Of a stretch of 64,000 nucleotides of DNA, positions 42,500 through 50,998 are shown piece after piece. Source of the stretch: M3007 sp032115775. Its GTDB lineage: Bacteria; Bacteroidota; Bacteroidia; Chitinophagales; Saprospiraceae. The stretch's first letter is position 1; each line of letters opens with the position of its first letter. The stretch lies in contig JAUMBL010000118.1 in NCBI GenBank assembly GCA_032115775.1, positions 1-64,000 on the forward strand. The letters run 5' to 3'. Below the pieces are notes generated by a model. It searched no databases. It was given only the letters and a program-made list of their open reading frames with translations, and was not told the DNA's origin. The translations under genes and the position numbers were made by a program.

Positions 42500-43597
42500 T
42501 TACCGGAGCACCATAATCTGCGTGATGCCGCGGGAGACCGCAATTTTCCCTTGCAGTTCGGTTTCCAGCCAATACACGCCATTTTCCAGTTGCGCGGCTT
42601 CCAGTTGATAGCGATAGGCGCCTTCCGGGACATTTGACAGCTCCCAGCGCTGCAGTTCACGGCCCAGTGCGTCGAGCAGCCGAAAACGCAGTTGGCCGGA
42701 TTCGGGCAGACTGCAAGTCACGGCGCCGGCGCCGGGGAACGGATTGGGCGAAACACGCACGTCCATCGGCGGCAGACGCCGATTATCCTGCGTTTGCACG
42801 AGGCAATTAGGCGGCGTATTGGGGCAGTAGGTTCGGAAAGCGAGTGTGCAATCGAGAATAAAAGGATTGGGTTTGTTTTCCTGATAGGGTGCTATGCGCC
42901 AGGTTTTGACGAGTTCGGCGGAATCGGCGGGATCCTGCGCCTGCCAGTTGCATAAAACCGCGCGTTGCGATTCGAAGAAAGTCGGATCAGCCGCATCCGC
43001 CTGATTTTTATACATGGTATAAAAGTAGAAAACTGCCCGAGCGACATCGCCTTTGACCGATTCGCGGGGTTCGAAGCCGCCGGTTACAGATTCGGAGTAC
43101 CAATCCCGGTTTTGGGCGGGCGGGCTGAATACCGTTTGCGCTTTGTAAAACCAGCGCTCCGTTTGATTATCCGAAATTTCCCGGTACGGCCAGTTGCTCC
43201 GCGCCTCATTCACAGGGATTCGTGCCGGAAACAAGTGGTGCATATCGCTGCGCGCGTTGCCGTCGGCCGCACCTTTTGCCTGCGGGTAAGCGTGTTCCGT
43301 ATTGATGCCTAGGGTACTGCCACCCAAATAGACATACTGTGTCGGATCCTGCGTCGGATCCAGGTATAAGGCGTGATCGGAGTAGATACAGCGCAGGCTG
43401 TCGTCGTCAACGGCCAACACTTTGGCGTAGAGCGTATCTCGGGATTGTGCGTAATTGAGCACAGAATCCGGTTTGTATCGCGCCGCCAGGCTGTCGAGCA
43501 GCGTTTGTCCGCTCAGGCCGGGAAAAACAGGTTGAAAAGCCTGACCGTTTAGCCAATTAGCGACCAACAGGAACAAAAATATCGGCAATTTTTTCAT
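42500..43597 (-). CDS. Secreted endonuclease I with type IX sorting domain, 365 aa
   Basis: Extracellular nuclease of the endonuclease I family (PF04231). Signal peptide about 1-19 (LPIFLFLLVANWLNGQ). The nuclease domain at about 30-240 has the His-metal-finger residues in NTEHAYPQAKGAADG, SDMHHLFPARIPVNEARSNW and the region around EPRESVKGDVARAVFYFYTM. The C-terminus (about 280-365) is a type IX sorting domain starting VRVSPNPFPGAG and ending ITQIMVLR. It probably digests extracellular DNA for nutrition. ATG 43597 is chosen for its signal peptide. Confidence 0.92.
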   Translation of the reverse strand: MKKLPIFLFLLVANWLNGQAFQPVFPGLSGQTLLDSLAARYKPDSVLNYAQSRDTLYAKVLAVDDDSLRCIYSDHALYLDPTQDPTQYVYLGGSTLGINTEHAYPQAKGAADGNARSDMHHLFPARIPVNEARSNWPYREISDNQTERWFYKAQTVFSPPAQNRDWYSESVTGGFEPRESVKGDVARAVFYFYTMYKNQADAADPTFFESQRAVLCNWQAQDPADSAELVKTWRIAPYQENKPNPFILDCTLAFRTYCPNTPPNCLVQTQDNRRLPPMDVRVSPNPFPGAGAVTCSLPESGQLRFRLLDALGRELQRWELSNVPEGAYRYQLEAAQLENGVYWLETELQGKIAVSRGITQIMVLR

Positions 43598-43662
43598 CGG
43601 GCAAAAATAGGAAGAAATACGGAGCGCACGCACTTTGCGGCGCTGGGAAAGCAGTTTTTCCG

Positions 43663-43670
43663 TATCTTTG
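43663..43670 (+). promoter_or_regulatory. -7 element TATCTTTG of pyrF
   Basis: Exact TAnnTTTG, 8 bases before the ATG at 43679. Confidence 0.6.
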
Positions 43671-43678
43671 CAAACTGA

Positions 43679-44497
43679 ATGATGTTACGCCACGATCTGA
43701 TATCTGCTATTCGCCAAAAGCGCAGCTTCCTCTGTGTGGGGCTCGACACCGAACTTTCCAAACTGCCGGAACATCTGCCGCGCAATCCGGAGGGCGCACT
43801 GGCCTTCAACAAGGCCATTATTTCCGCCACACGCGATTTGTGTGTGGCATACAAACCCAATCTGGCATTTTACGAGGCCATGGGGCCGCCGGGTTGGAAG
43901 GTTTTTGAAGAAACGCTCCGGTTTATCGGCCAGGATCATTTCATAATTGCCGACGCAAAACGCGGCGATATCGGCAATACCAGCCGGATGTATGCCGACG
44001 CATTTTTCAACTCGTACGGGTGCGACGCCGTAACGGTAGCGCCCTACATGGGTCAGGATAGCGTACAACCTTTCCTCGAATTCCCGGGTAAATGGGCCAT
44101 TGTCCTAGCCCTCACCTCCAACCGCGGGAGCGAAGATTTTCAGCAGGTCGCGGAGGCAGACAACCACGAAAACCTCTATGAAAAAGTACTCCGCCGGTGC
44201 CAGGCGTGGGGCCGACCGGATAACCTAATGTTCGTCGTAGGCGCTACGCATCCGGCAGCGTTTGAACAAGTGCGGCGCCTTGCGCCCGATCATTTCCTGC
44301 TTGTACCTGGCGTAGGCGCCCAAGGAGGAGATTTGCAGGATATCTGCCGGTATGGACTCAACGCCGACGTCGGTTTGCTCGTCAATGCCTCGCGGAGTAT
44401 CCTGTACGCCTCGGGCGGCACGGATTTTGCGGCGGCGGCGCGCGCAGAAGCAGAAAAAATGCAAAAAGAGATGGCGGCCATCCTGGATGCAAGATGA
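43679..44497 (+). CDS. pyrF: Orotidine 5'-phosphate decarboxylase
   Basis: Last step of UMP synthesis, decarboxylating OMP in the cytoplasm. The catalytic Asp-Lys-Asp tetrad core is in IADAKRGDIGNTSRMY (90-105; K94). FLCVGLDTELSKLP (17-30) at the start and LVPGVGAQGGD near the phosphate site are typical of the long (type 2) OMP decarboxylases. The length, 272 aa, fits that group. Two consecutive ATGs leave the first residue uncertain. Promoter lies only 8 bases upstream. Confidence 0.95.
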   Translation: MMLRHDLISAIRQKRSFLCVGLDTELSKLPEHLPRNPEGALAFNKAIISATRDLCVAYKPNLAFYEAMGPPGWKVFEETLRFIGQDHFIIADAKRGDIGNTSRMYADAFFNSYGCDAVTVAPYMGQDSVQPFLEFPGKWAIVLALTSNRGSEDFQQVAEADNHENLYEKVLRRCQAWGRPDNLMFVVGATHPAAFEQVRRLAPDHFLLVPGVGAQGGDLQDICRYGLNADVGLLVNASRSILYASGGTDFAAAARAEAEKMQKEMAAILDAR

Positions 44498-44600
44498 CCC
44501 TGAGTTGCTAAAAATAAACAAAAAACACCATATTACACGCGAAAAATACAATCTGTGACAATCGCACCGATCGCATCTTTAGCGCGTTAAAACAAGCATT

Positions 44601-45389
44601 ATGGATTTTCAGAAAGATGTTATTGAACGCAGCCATACCACCCCCGTCTTGGTGGATTTTTGGGCTGAATGGTGCGGCCCCTGCCGCATGCTCGGCCCGG
44701 TGCTCGAAGCCTTGGCAAGTGAGCAGGCTGAAAAATGGGCACTGGTCAAAGTGAACACCGAGGAGCACCAGGATCTGGCGATGCAGTACCGGGTGCAGAG
44801 CATTCCAAATTGCAAGCTCTTTCACAAAGGACGGGTCATTGACGAGTTCACAGGCGCGCTGACCAAGCCGATGCTGGAACGGTGGTTGGAAACACACCTG
44901 CCCAATCCGGCGCTCGAGGAGTTGGACGCCCTCCTCGGACAATCCCGGGGATGGCCCGATATCGGGCTGATGGAGCCTTTAGAACATTTTTTGCTGCAGC
45001 ATCCCGGTTTGCGCGCTGCCGAGATTGCGCTCGCACAGCACACCGTTGCAGGCAATCCGGCTGCTGCCCGCAACTTGGCAGCCAGGATTCCGGCGGGCGA
45101 CCGCTATCATGAACTCGCGCGCGATGTGGAGGCGCTGGCGGATTTGTTTGAGCTATCCGCAGAATCGGCGGCTACGCCAATTGGCCGGCTTCTGCAGGCG
45201 GCGGCTGAGGCGCTGCGCGCCGGCGAACAGGAAACAGCCTTACAAACCCTCATCCAGGCTATTTCGATGGATAAGGCATATCATAACGCGCTAGCACGCC
45301 GGGCTGCCGTGGCCTTATTCCGGATACTGGGCGAGCAGCATGCGCTGACGCAAGCCTATCGGCGTAAATTCAGCATGGCCCTCAACTGA
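44601..45389 (+). CDS. Thioredoxin-TPR fusion protein (CnoX/YbbN-like), 262 aa
   Basis: N-terminal thioredoxin domain (about 1-105) with the redox motif in FWAEWCGPCRMLGPVLEAL (CGPC, about 24-27), and the cis-Pro region QSIPNCKLFHKGRVID. The C-terminal ~150 residues are TPR-like helices (ALAQHTVAGNPAAARNLAAR, ALQTLIQAISMDKAYHNALA). E. coli CnoX lacks redox activity because its first Cys is replaced by Ser; here both Cys are kept. It probably protects or chaperones proteins under oxidation in the cytoplasm. Confidence 0.9.
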   Translation: MDFQKDVIERSHTTPVLVDFWAEWCGPCRMLGPVLEALASEQAEKWALVKVNTEEHQDLAMQYRVQSIPNCKLFHKGRVIDEFTGALTKPMLERWLETHLPNPALEELDALLGQSRGWPDIGLMEPLEHFLLQHPGLRAAEIALAQHTVAGNPAAARNLAARIPAGDRYHELARDVEALADLFELSAESAATPIGRLLQAAAEALRAGEQETALQTLIQAISMDKAYHNALARRAAVALFRILGEQHALTQAYRRKFSMALN

Positions 45390-45407
45390 GAAACCGTCTG
45401 CAGATAA

Positions 45408-46790
45408 TTATTTCTGCAAGGCCTGAATATCTACCCGAAGTTTGCCTTTGGCAAAAAGATCTACCCGCAGACCGTCGGGCGTCACATTTGTATCCTCGAC
45501 CGACATCGAATCCAACACCCCACTGAGTACGACGCCGGGGCGGATTTCATAACGGTTCAGAGATTTTTGAACCGCCATCTGGAGATCCGCCATATTCTGA
45601 TGGACAGGAAACACCAGCGACTCCTGCATTTTTTTGCGAATGGCGCCCTTAAAAAGCCAGGCGGCTGATTTGTGCAGCACATTGCTTGTTTGGGCGTGGA
45701 AATCCAAGTCTTCCACTTCAATCTGGTTTTTTTCCGTGTTAAAAACGGGACGGCCGATGAAGTAAATTTCGCCGTCATAAGACCCGGAGACGCGGGCGCC
45801 GGCTACGACTTTATCGTAGTTCCCCCAAAGTCGGATATCTTCTACCCGCACCTTTTGGCCGCCGGATTCAAATTGCTGACCGACCATAATCCCGTTGGCG
45901 AGGCGTTCCGCTTCCGGGAAGGGCACATTGGTCATGAAACGCATTTGAAAGTCTTCCGGCGCATCATAGATTTGTGTGAGGTTGGGGAGCGGCGTATCGG
46001 CGCGGAAGGCAGGTTGGGCGCCGAAGACCACGTCGTTGAGCGTTTCGACGGCAATCGTTGTTTGGATCGCGCGGTTGTCGGTTGTGATTGGCGTGATGCC
46101 GATGGCAGTAGGGGTCGTTTTTACCCACAATTGATAGGTGTCAGAAAGAAAAACCGGTGTTTGAAGCGCTTTCCAGGCTTCTTCGGCATAGGGTCGCAGG
46201 CTAAGTTGTTGCGACACAATACGGTCTATCGTTTGGCTGAGCGTGCGTTTATTCCGGTTGAGGAAGATATTGGCGATACCTTCCACGCTGATATCGCCCA
46301 GCCCGGTTTTAAGCACGGGTTTTCTGATCCATTCGTGGTATTCAATTTCGGTTTGGGTACTGAGCGACCAGTCGTCCAGTATGGCAAAATCTGTTTTAAA
46401 TCCGAGTGCGATTTCTCCTTCTGCTTCTGCATCCGTCACGAAAAGATTTTTTTTGAACCACAACTTGAGCGGCGCCCGGTATTTGAGGGTGTGGCCGCTG
46501 AGGTTCATCGTGATTTGTCCGCTTTTGACAGCCTTCATCATCAGGTCGTCGCCCCCGTTATCGCGGTAGGAATAGTCCTCGTAGAGGGTACCGCTGAGGC
46601 GGTTATTGATGAGTTCCAGCAGATCGTCTATTTCGATACGAACAGGAATAGCGATTGCTGAATGCAAGGGCGCCTCCTTCCAGGCCGAGTTATAGTGTTC
46701 CGGCGGACGGGGAATTTCGAGGTACTTTTTCGGTTTGCAGAATGAAAATAAACCCATAAATGCGAATAGCAGGGTCGTTTTGCGTAGCAT
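45408..46790 (-). CDS. DUF4403-type lipoprotein, 460 aa
   Basis: Matches the pattern of DUF4403 (PF14356), a Bacteroidota/Proteobacteria family related to lipid-binding TULIP/SMP-like tubular folds; the function is unknown. The lipobox is LFSFC (C18). Family features include SAIAIPVRIEIDDLLELINN (about 44-63), the mid-domain pair of beta-strand repeats (KTDFAILDDWSLSTQTEIEY), and the repeated half from ~260 (FQMRFMTNVPFPEAERLANG). The last residues GKLRVDIQALQK are typical. It is transcribed alone and converges on the thioredoxin gene with an 18-base gap. Confidence 0.78.
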   Translation of the reverse strand: MLRKTTLLFAFMGLFSFCKPKKYLEIPRPPEHYNSAWKEAPLHSAIAIPVRIEIDDLLELINNRLSGTLYEDYSYRDNGGDDLMMKAVKSGQITMNLSGHTLKYRAPLKLWFKKNLFVTDAEAEGEIALGFKTDFAILDDWSLSTQTEIEYHEWIRKPVLKTGLGDISVEGIANIFLNRNKRTLSQTIDRIVSQQLSLRPYAEEAWKALQTPVFLSDTYQLWVKTTPTAIGITPITTDNRAIQTTIAVETLNDVVFGAQPAFRADTPLPNLTQIYDAPEDFQMRFMTNVPFPEAERLANGIMVGQQFESGGQKVRVEDIRLWGNYDKVVAGARVSGSYDGEIYFIGRPVFNTEKNQIEVEDLDFHAQTSNVLHKSAAWLFKGAIRKKMQESLVFPVHQNMADLQMAVQKSLNRYEIRPGVVLSGVLDSMSVEDTNVTPDGLRVDLFAKGKLRVDIQALQK

Positions 46791-46977
46791 AAGAGCGTAT
46801 TTGTACGATGATCCGCTTGATTTTTTAGAGCATGATTAAAATTTCCTGATTTTAACGGAAACAGGCTGACAAGCGTACACCAACCGGATACGGAATCGCG
46901 GTCGGTTAAACCAGCTCGAGTACTTGAAAAGACCTATACAGCGCGCAAAGTTAGTAGTTTTTTTGCATCTTTGCATC

Positions 46978-48252
46978 ATGATTCCACTTGCTGAGCGCAT
47001 GCGCCCGCGGGCGCTGGAAGAGTATGTAGGTCAACAGCACTTGATTGGCCAAGGCGCTGTTTTGCGACAGGCGATTGAATCCGGGAAAATTCCTTCTTTC
47101 ATTTTGTGGGGGCCGCCCGGGGTGGGTAAAACGACCTTAGCCCAGCTCATCGCAACCTTATTAAAAAAGCCGTTTTTTCAGCTTTCCGCGATCAATTCCG
47201 GGGTTAAAGATATCCGCGACGCCATAGAAAACGCTGAAAAGCAGACGCTTTTTCAGCAGCGCGGCGCTATTTTGTTTATTGATGAAATACACCGTTTCAG
47301 CAAGAGCCAGCAGGATGCACTGCTGGGCGCGGTAGAAAAAGGCACTGTGACCTTGATTGGTGCAACCACGGAAAACCCCTCATTCGAAGTGATTCCCGCG
47401 CTGCTCTCCCGCTGCCAGGTATATGTGCTTCGGCATCTGGAGAAAGACGAGTTGATTGGACTGGTTGATCGGGCTTTGCAAGAAGACGAGCAATTGCGCG
47501 CTGCCGACATCCGGGTGGATGAATACGACGCCCTCCTACTCTACTCCGGCGGCGACGCCCGTCGGCTGCTCAACGCGCTTGAACTGGTGAGCAACTACCG
47601 CAAACCCGGGGAAACGTTCCACATTACCAACACGCTGGTTGCGGAGTTCATTCAGCAAAACGCCGCCTTGTACGACAAGGCCGGCGAGCAACATTACGAC
47701 ATTATTTCCGCTTTTATTAAGAGTGTGCGCGGGAGTGACCCGAATGCCGCCGTCTATTGGTTGGCGCGCATGCTCGACGGCGGTGAGGATATTGAATTTA
47801 TCGCCCGGCGCATGGTGATTCTGGCTGCCGAAGATATCGGTCTGGCCAATCCGAACGGGTTGCTACTGGCTACTACGACAATGGACGCGATTCGCATGAT
47901 CGGGATGCCCGAAGCGCGAATCATCCTGTCGCAATGCGCCATTTATCTGGCGACTTCCGCGAAGAGTAACAGCGCCTATTTGGCGATTGACCATGCGTGG
48001 GATACCGTGCGCAAGACCGGCGCCCTGCCTGTACCCCTGCATTTGCGCAACGCCCCTACCAAGTTGATGAAAGCGCTCGACTACGGCGCCGGGTATCAAT
48101 ATGCCCATGATTTCAGTGGCAACTTTGTATCGCAACCGTATTTACCCGACGAACTGGACGGGAAGTTACTCTATCAGCCCGGAAAGAACCCTGCGGAAGA
48201 CCGGGCGGCGCAGATTTTACGAGAACAGTGGAAGGATAAATATCCCTACTAG
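46978..48252 (+). CDS. rarA: Replication-associated recombination protein A
   Basis: AAA+ ATPase of the RarA/MgsA/WRNIP1 family that acts at stalled replication forks. Motifs: LAERMRPRALEEYVGQQHLI (about 4-23), Walker A FILWGPPGVGKTTLAQ (41-56), Walker B AILFIDEIHRFSKSQQDALL and sensor 1 TLIGATTENPSFEV. The C-terminal helical tetramerisation region (about 255-424) contains GGEDIEFIARRMVILAAEDI. Length 424 aa fits. ATG 46978 follows CATCTTTG, a near -7 box, so the longer frame to 46924 is rejected. Its stop codon begins a palindrome shared with rocD. Confidence 0.96.
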   Translation: MIPLAERMRPRALEEYVGQQHLIGQGAVLRQAIESGKIPSFILWGPPGVGKTTLAQLIATLLKKPFFQLSAINSGVKDIRDAIENAEKQTLFQQRGAILFIDEIHRFSKSQQDALLGAVEKGTVTLIGATTENPSFEVIPALLSRCQVYVLRHLEKDELIGLVDRALQEDEQLRAADIRVDEYDALLLYSGGDARRLLNALELVSNYRKPGETFHITNTLVAEFIQQNAALYDKAGEQHYDIISAFIKSVRGSDPNAAVYWLARMLDGGEDIEFIARRMVILAAEDIGLANPNGLLLATTTMDAIRMIGMPEARIILSQCAIYLATSAKSNSAYLAIDHAWDTVRKTGALPVPLHLRNAPTKLMKALDYGAGYQYAHDFSGNFVSQPYLPDELDGKLLYQPGKNPAEDRAAQILREQWKDKYPY

Positions 48253-48322
48253 TGCCACGTCCAGCAAATAGCGCATGAATATGGCGACCCAATTCATACG
48301 CTATTTGCTGGACGCGGCACTA
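48250..48322. terminator. 31-bp palindrome containing the stop codons of rarA and rocD
   Basis: Arms 48250-48280 and 48292-48322 pair at 29 of 31 positions across an 11-base loop. The first three bases are the rarA TAG; the last three (CTA) are the rocD TAG on the other strand. Contains GTCCAGCAAATAGCG in each arm. It should end both transcripts. Confidence 0.72.
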
Positions 48323-49558
48323 AAACGCCCGCATCACCTTTTCGATAATCCCGCAACAAGCATCCATCTGCGATTCCGTGATCACCAGCGGCGGCGCGAA
48401 GCGGATAATATTGCCGTGCGTGGGTTTGGCGAGCAAACCGTTTTCGGCCAGTGCCAGGCAGATGTTCCAGGCTGTTTTGCTGTCTTCCGAATCATTGATC
48501 ACCACCGCATTGAGTAGGCCTTTCCCGCGCACAAGTGTAATGAGGTCGGGTCTGGCTGATTGAAGGCTGTCCATGCGCGCGCGGAACATGCGTCCCAGGC
48601 GTTCTGCATTTTCGGCGAGCCCTTCCTCTTCGACAACCTTGAGCGCTTCCATGGCGACGGCGCAGGCGAGCGGGTTGCCGCCGAAGGTGGAGCCGTGTTC
48701 GCCGGGTTTGATGGTGAGCATCACTTCATCGTTGGCGAGTGCGGCACTGACGGGCAGCACGCCGCCGGACAAAGCCTTTCCGAGCACGAGGATATCTGGT
48801 TTGACGTCGAAATGATCGCAACAGAGGCGGCGGCCTGTACGGGCGATCCCCGTTTGCACCTCGTCGGCGATCAGGAGCGCCCGGTACTTGGTGCACAGCG
48901 CGCGTGCGCCGGGGATATAATCGTCGTCGGGCACAACCACCCCGGCCTCGCCTTGGATCGGTTCAAACATGAATGCAGCGACATGAGGGTCTTGTAGCGC
49001 CTTTTCGAGCGCCGGCAGGTCATTATACGGGATGATTTCGTAGCCGGGCATAAAGGGTCCGAAATCTTTGTACGAGCTTGGATCGGTGGACGAAGAGATC
49101 GCGGCAAGCGTGCGGCCCCAGAAATTGCCTTCTACGAAAATAACCTTCGCTTTATTTTCCGGAACCCCTTTCACGCGGTAGGCCCAGTGGCGGGCGAGTT
49201 TGATCGCCGTTTCGCCGCCTTCCACGCCCGTATTCATGGGCAGCACGCGGTCATATCCGAAATATTGCGTGATAAACTCCGCGTATTCACCCAGTAAATT
49301 ATTGTAAAATGCTCTGGAAGTGAGCGTCAGTTTTTGCGCCTGCGCAGACAGCGCTGCGATAATACGCGGATGGCAGTGTCCTTGATTTACCGCGCTGTAC
49401 GCAGAAAGGAAATCGAAATATTGTTTTCCCTCCACATCCCAGACGTACACGCCTGCGCCGCGCTCCAACACGACGGGGAGCGGATGGTAGTTGTGGGCGT
49501 TGTACTTATCCTCCAGTTCGATGTAGTCGGCGGCGGACAGTTTGGTCATAAATTGCAT
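48320..49558 (-). CDS. rocD: Ornithine aminotransferase
   Basis: PLP-dependent class III aminotransferase converting ornithine and 2-oxoglutarate to glutamate semialdehyde, linking arginine and proline metabolism. The N-terminal IELEDKYNAHNYHPLPVVLE (about 13-32) is typical of OAT. The PLP lysine region LGKALSGGVLPVSAAL and the preceding Asp in LLIADEVQTGIARTG are complete. Length 412 aa is usual. Start at ATG 49558 or the ATG three codons on. Its stop codon is in the palindrome shared with rarA. Confidence 0.93.
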   Translation of the reverse strand: MQFMTKLSAADYIELEDKYNAHNYHPLPVVLERGAGVYVWDVEGKQYFDFLSAYSAVNQGHCHPRIIAALSAQAQKLTLTSRAFYNNLLGEYAEFITQYFGYDRVLPMNTGVEGGETAIKLARHWAYRVKGVPENKAKVIFVEGNFWGRTLAAISSSTDPSSYKDFGPFMPGYEIIPYNDLPALEKALQDPHVAAFMFEPIQGEAGVVVPDDDYIPGARALCTKYRALLIADEVQTGIARTGRRLCCDHFDVKPDILVLGKALSGGVLPVSAALANDEVMLTIKPGEHGSTFGGNPLACAVAMEALKVVEEEGLAENAERLGRMFRARMDSLQSARPDLITLVRGKGLLNAVVINDSEDSKTAWNICLALAENGLLAKPTHGNIIRFAPPLVITESQMDACCGIIEKVMRAF

Positions 49559-49599
49559 ACGCTAAATGATTTTGGAGCGCGAGAAGAGTCGTAAGATCG

Positions 49600-49656
49600 T
49601 TTGTTCAGATTTTAATTTCCGGGCTGTAGTTGCCCGGAAATTAAAATCTGAACAAA
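49600..49656. repeat. Perfect 25-bp palindrome (GCATGTTTAG family, copy 2)
   Basis: Arms 49600-49624 and 49632-49656 pair perfectly across a 7-base loop. The left arm reads GTTCAGATTTTAATTTCC then GGGCTGTAG, close to GTTTAGATTTCAGTCGCC then GGGCTGCGAG of 54250-54410. It lies between the secreted-protein gene (ends 49661, minus) and the rocD start and can terminate the former. Confidence 0.7.
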
Positions 49657-49660
49657 TGCC

Positions 49661-50809
49661 TTATGGTTTTACCACCACCAGTCTTTTGGTTCCGATGACC
49701 GCGCCTTCGCTATTGGTCAGGCTGTAGAGGTACGTACCTTTTTTGAAATCATCGAGTTCGATGCGGATGGATTTATTTCCGGAGATGAAATATTGCTCTT
49801 CCCAGACCACTTTTCCAACAATGTTAAAGATTTTAAGTGTGTAATCGGAGGGTGGCAGGTTGCTGCAGTCGAAGCGCACCCACTCCACGGCCGGGTTGGG
49901 GAAAGCGGCGATCGCGGCCTTTCCGGGCGCGTCCGGATCCTCATCCACAGAGGTGGTGCCATTATTTTTATACCGGATAGAAACTGCCTGGGTTTGGTTG
50001 TTATCGAGCGTCACCACGGCGATTTCTTCTTTTTCCGTTCCGCTGTAAAAGCGGTAAGTTACGGTGGTGTCTGTGCCGAGGAAACCTCCGACGCCACCGC
50101 CACCGCCACCGGGGATAAAAGTGCCCACATCTATCCAGCCGAGAAAGGGTACCTTTACATCGAGGCCGGTCGTGGAGTATTCGGTGCGTTTTTCGCGCAG
50201 GACATTGTATTGGCCGCCGGGGATTTGGCAGGTACCCCAGGCGTCAATAATATCCAGGCGTTGAAGCGAAACCCGAAACCGGATGGAATCCGGCACAAAG
50301 GGGAAGCCGGCGAAAAGCGTATCCGGGATATTTTCGGTCGAGAACGGGACGCTCAGATTGGACGTCTGTTGGTTGAAGTCGAAGAAATTCATCGGTGCGC
50401 GGCGTTCCTTAATAGCCGGTTGGAATTTAGCGAGCACGTCGAGGTTCAAGTTCGCCGGATCATTTCCGGAATAGCCCATATTTTCGACGACGCTATTAGT
50501 CACGTTGAAGAAGGTTTCGCCTTGTTGGTTGGCGACCATCAGTTCCGCGCCTGGAAAACTACCGAAGCTCATACCCGATGCCGCCGGTCGGTACACCGTG
50601 GTAAACGTATTCGCGGCCTGGAGCGCGGTAAAATCCCACAATTGATTTCCGCCCGCAGGCGTAACCGCCAGGCTGATATTGCCAACGCTGGTATCCACAG
50701 CGAATCGGAGCGTATCGCCTGCTGTGGGGAATGTGGCGGCGGTTACGGTAATTTGGGCGCTTGCGCCGAAACACAGCGCGGAAAAAATAGCCAGTAGCAT
50801 TTTTTTCAT
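49661..50809 (-). CDS. Secreted protein with type IX sorting domain, 382 aa
   Basis: Function not recognised. Signal peptide 1-19 (MLLAIFSALCFGASAQ). The mature part (20-295) is beta-rich with no known catalytic motif, including LAVTPAGGNQLWDFTALQA, FSTENIPDTLFAGFPFVPDS and a Gly-rich loop (FIPGGGGGGVGGFLGTD). The C-terminal sorting domain (about 300-382) starts IAAFPNPAVEWVRFD and ends GTKRLVVVKP. The NQLWDFTALQ opening recalls a group of Bacteroidota secreted proteins of unknown role. The -7 box TACCTTTG is at 50924-50931. Confidence 0.85.
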   Translation of the reverse strand: MKKMLLAIFSALCFGASAQITVTAATFPTAGDTLRFAVDTSVGNISLAVTPAGGNQLWDFTALQAANTFTTVYRPAASGMSFGSFPGAELMVANQQGETFFNVTNSVVENMGYSGNDPANLNLDVLAKFQPAIKERRAPMNFFDFNQQTSNLSVPFSTENIPDTLFAGFPFVPDSIRFRVSLQRLDIIDAWGTCQIPGGQYNVLREKRTEYSTTGLDVKVPFLGWIDVGTFIPGGGGGGVGGFLGTDTTVTYRFYSGTEKEEIAVVTLDNNQTQAVSIRYKNNGTTSVDEDPDAPGKAAIAAFPNPAVEWVRFDCSNLPPSDYTLKIFNIVGKVVWEEQYFISGNKSIRIELDDFKKGTYLYSLTNSEGAVIGTKRLVVVKP

Positions 50810-50923
50810 TGGATTGTGCTTAAATTAGTAATAAGATTAAAGGTGTAACGAGTTTCTATGCACGCTGACCGGCAATTTCGATTAGAAAGACAACTTAAAC
50901 CCGGCAAAAATATCGTTTCGCTT

Positions 50924-50931
50924 CAAAGGTA
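50924..50931 (-). promoter_or_regulatory. -7 element TACCTTTG of the secreted-protein gene
   Basis: Exact TAnnTTTG on the minus strand, 114 bases before the ATG at 50809, preceded by TTTG at 22-base spacing, slightly long. Confidence 0.45.
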
Positions 50932-50998
50932 TGCCGGATATTTTAAACATCTTCAAAAAAAGCCGAGGAATCCTTTTTTTTGTCGTTTAAAGACTACT

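Noticed and set aside
49793..50797. 334-codon frame antisense to the secreted-protein gene
   Set aside because: The minus-strand gene has signal peptide and sorting domain; the plus-strand frame has neither start context nor known motifs.
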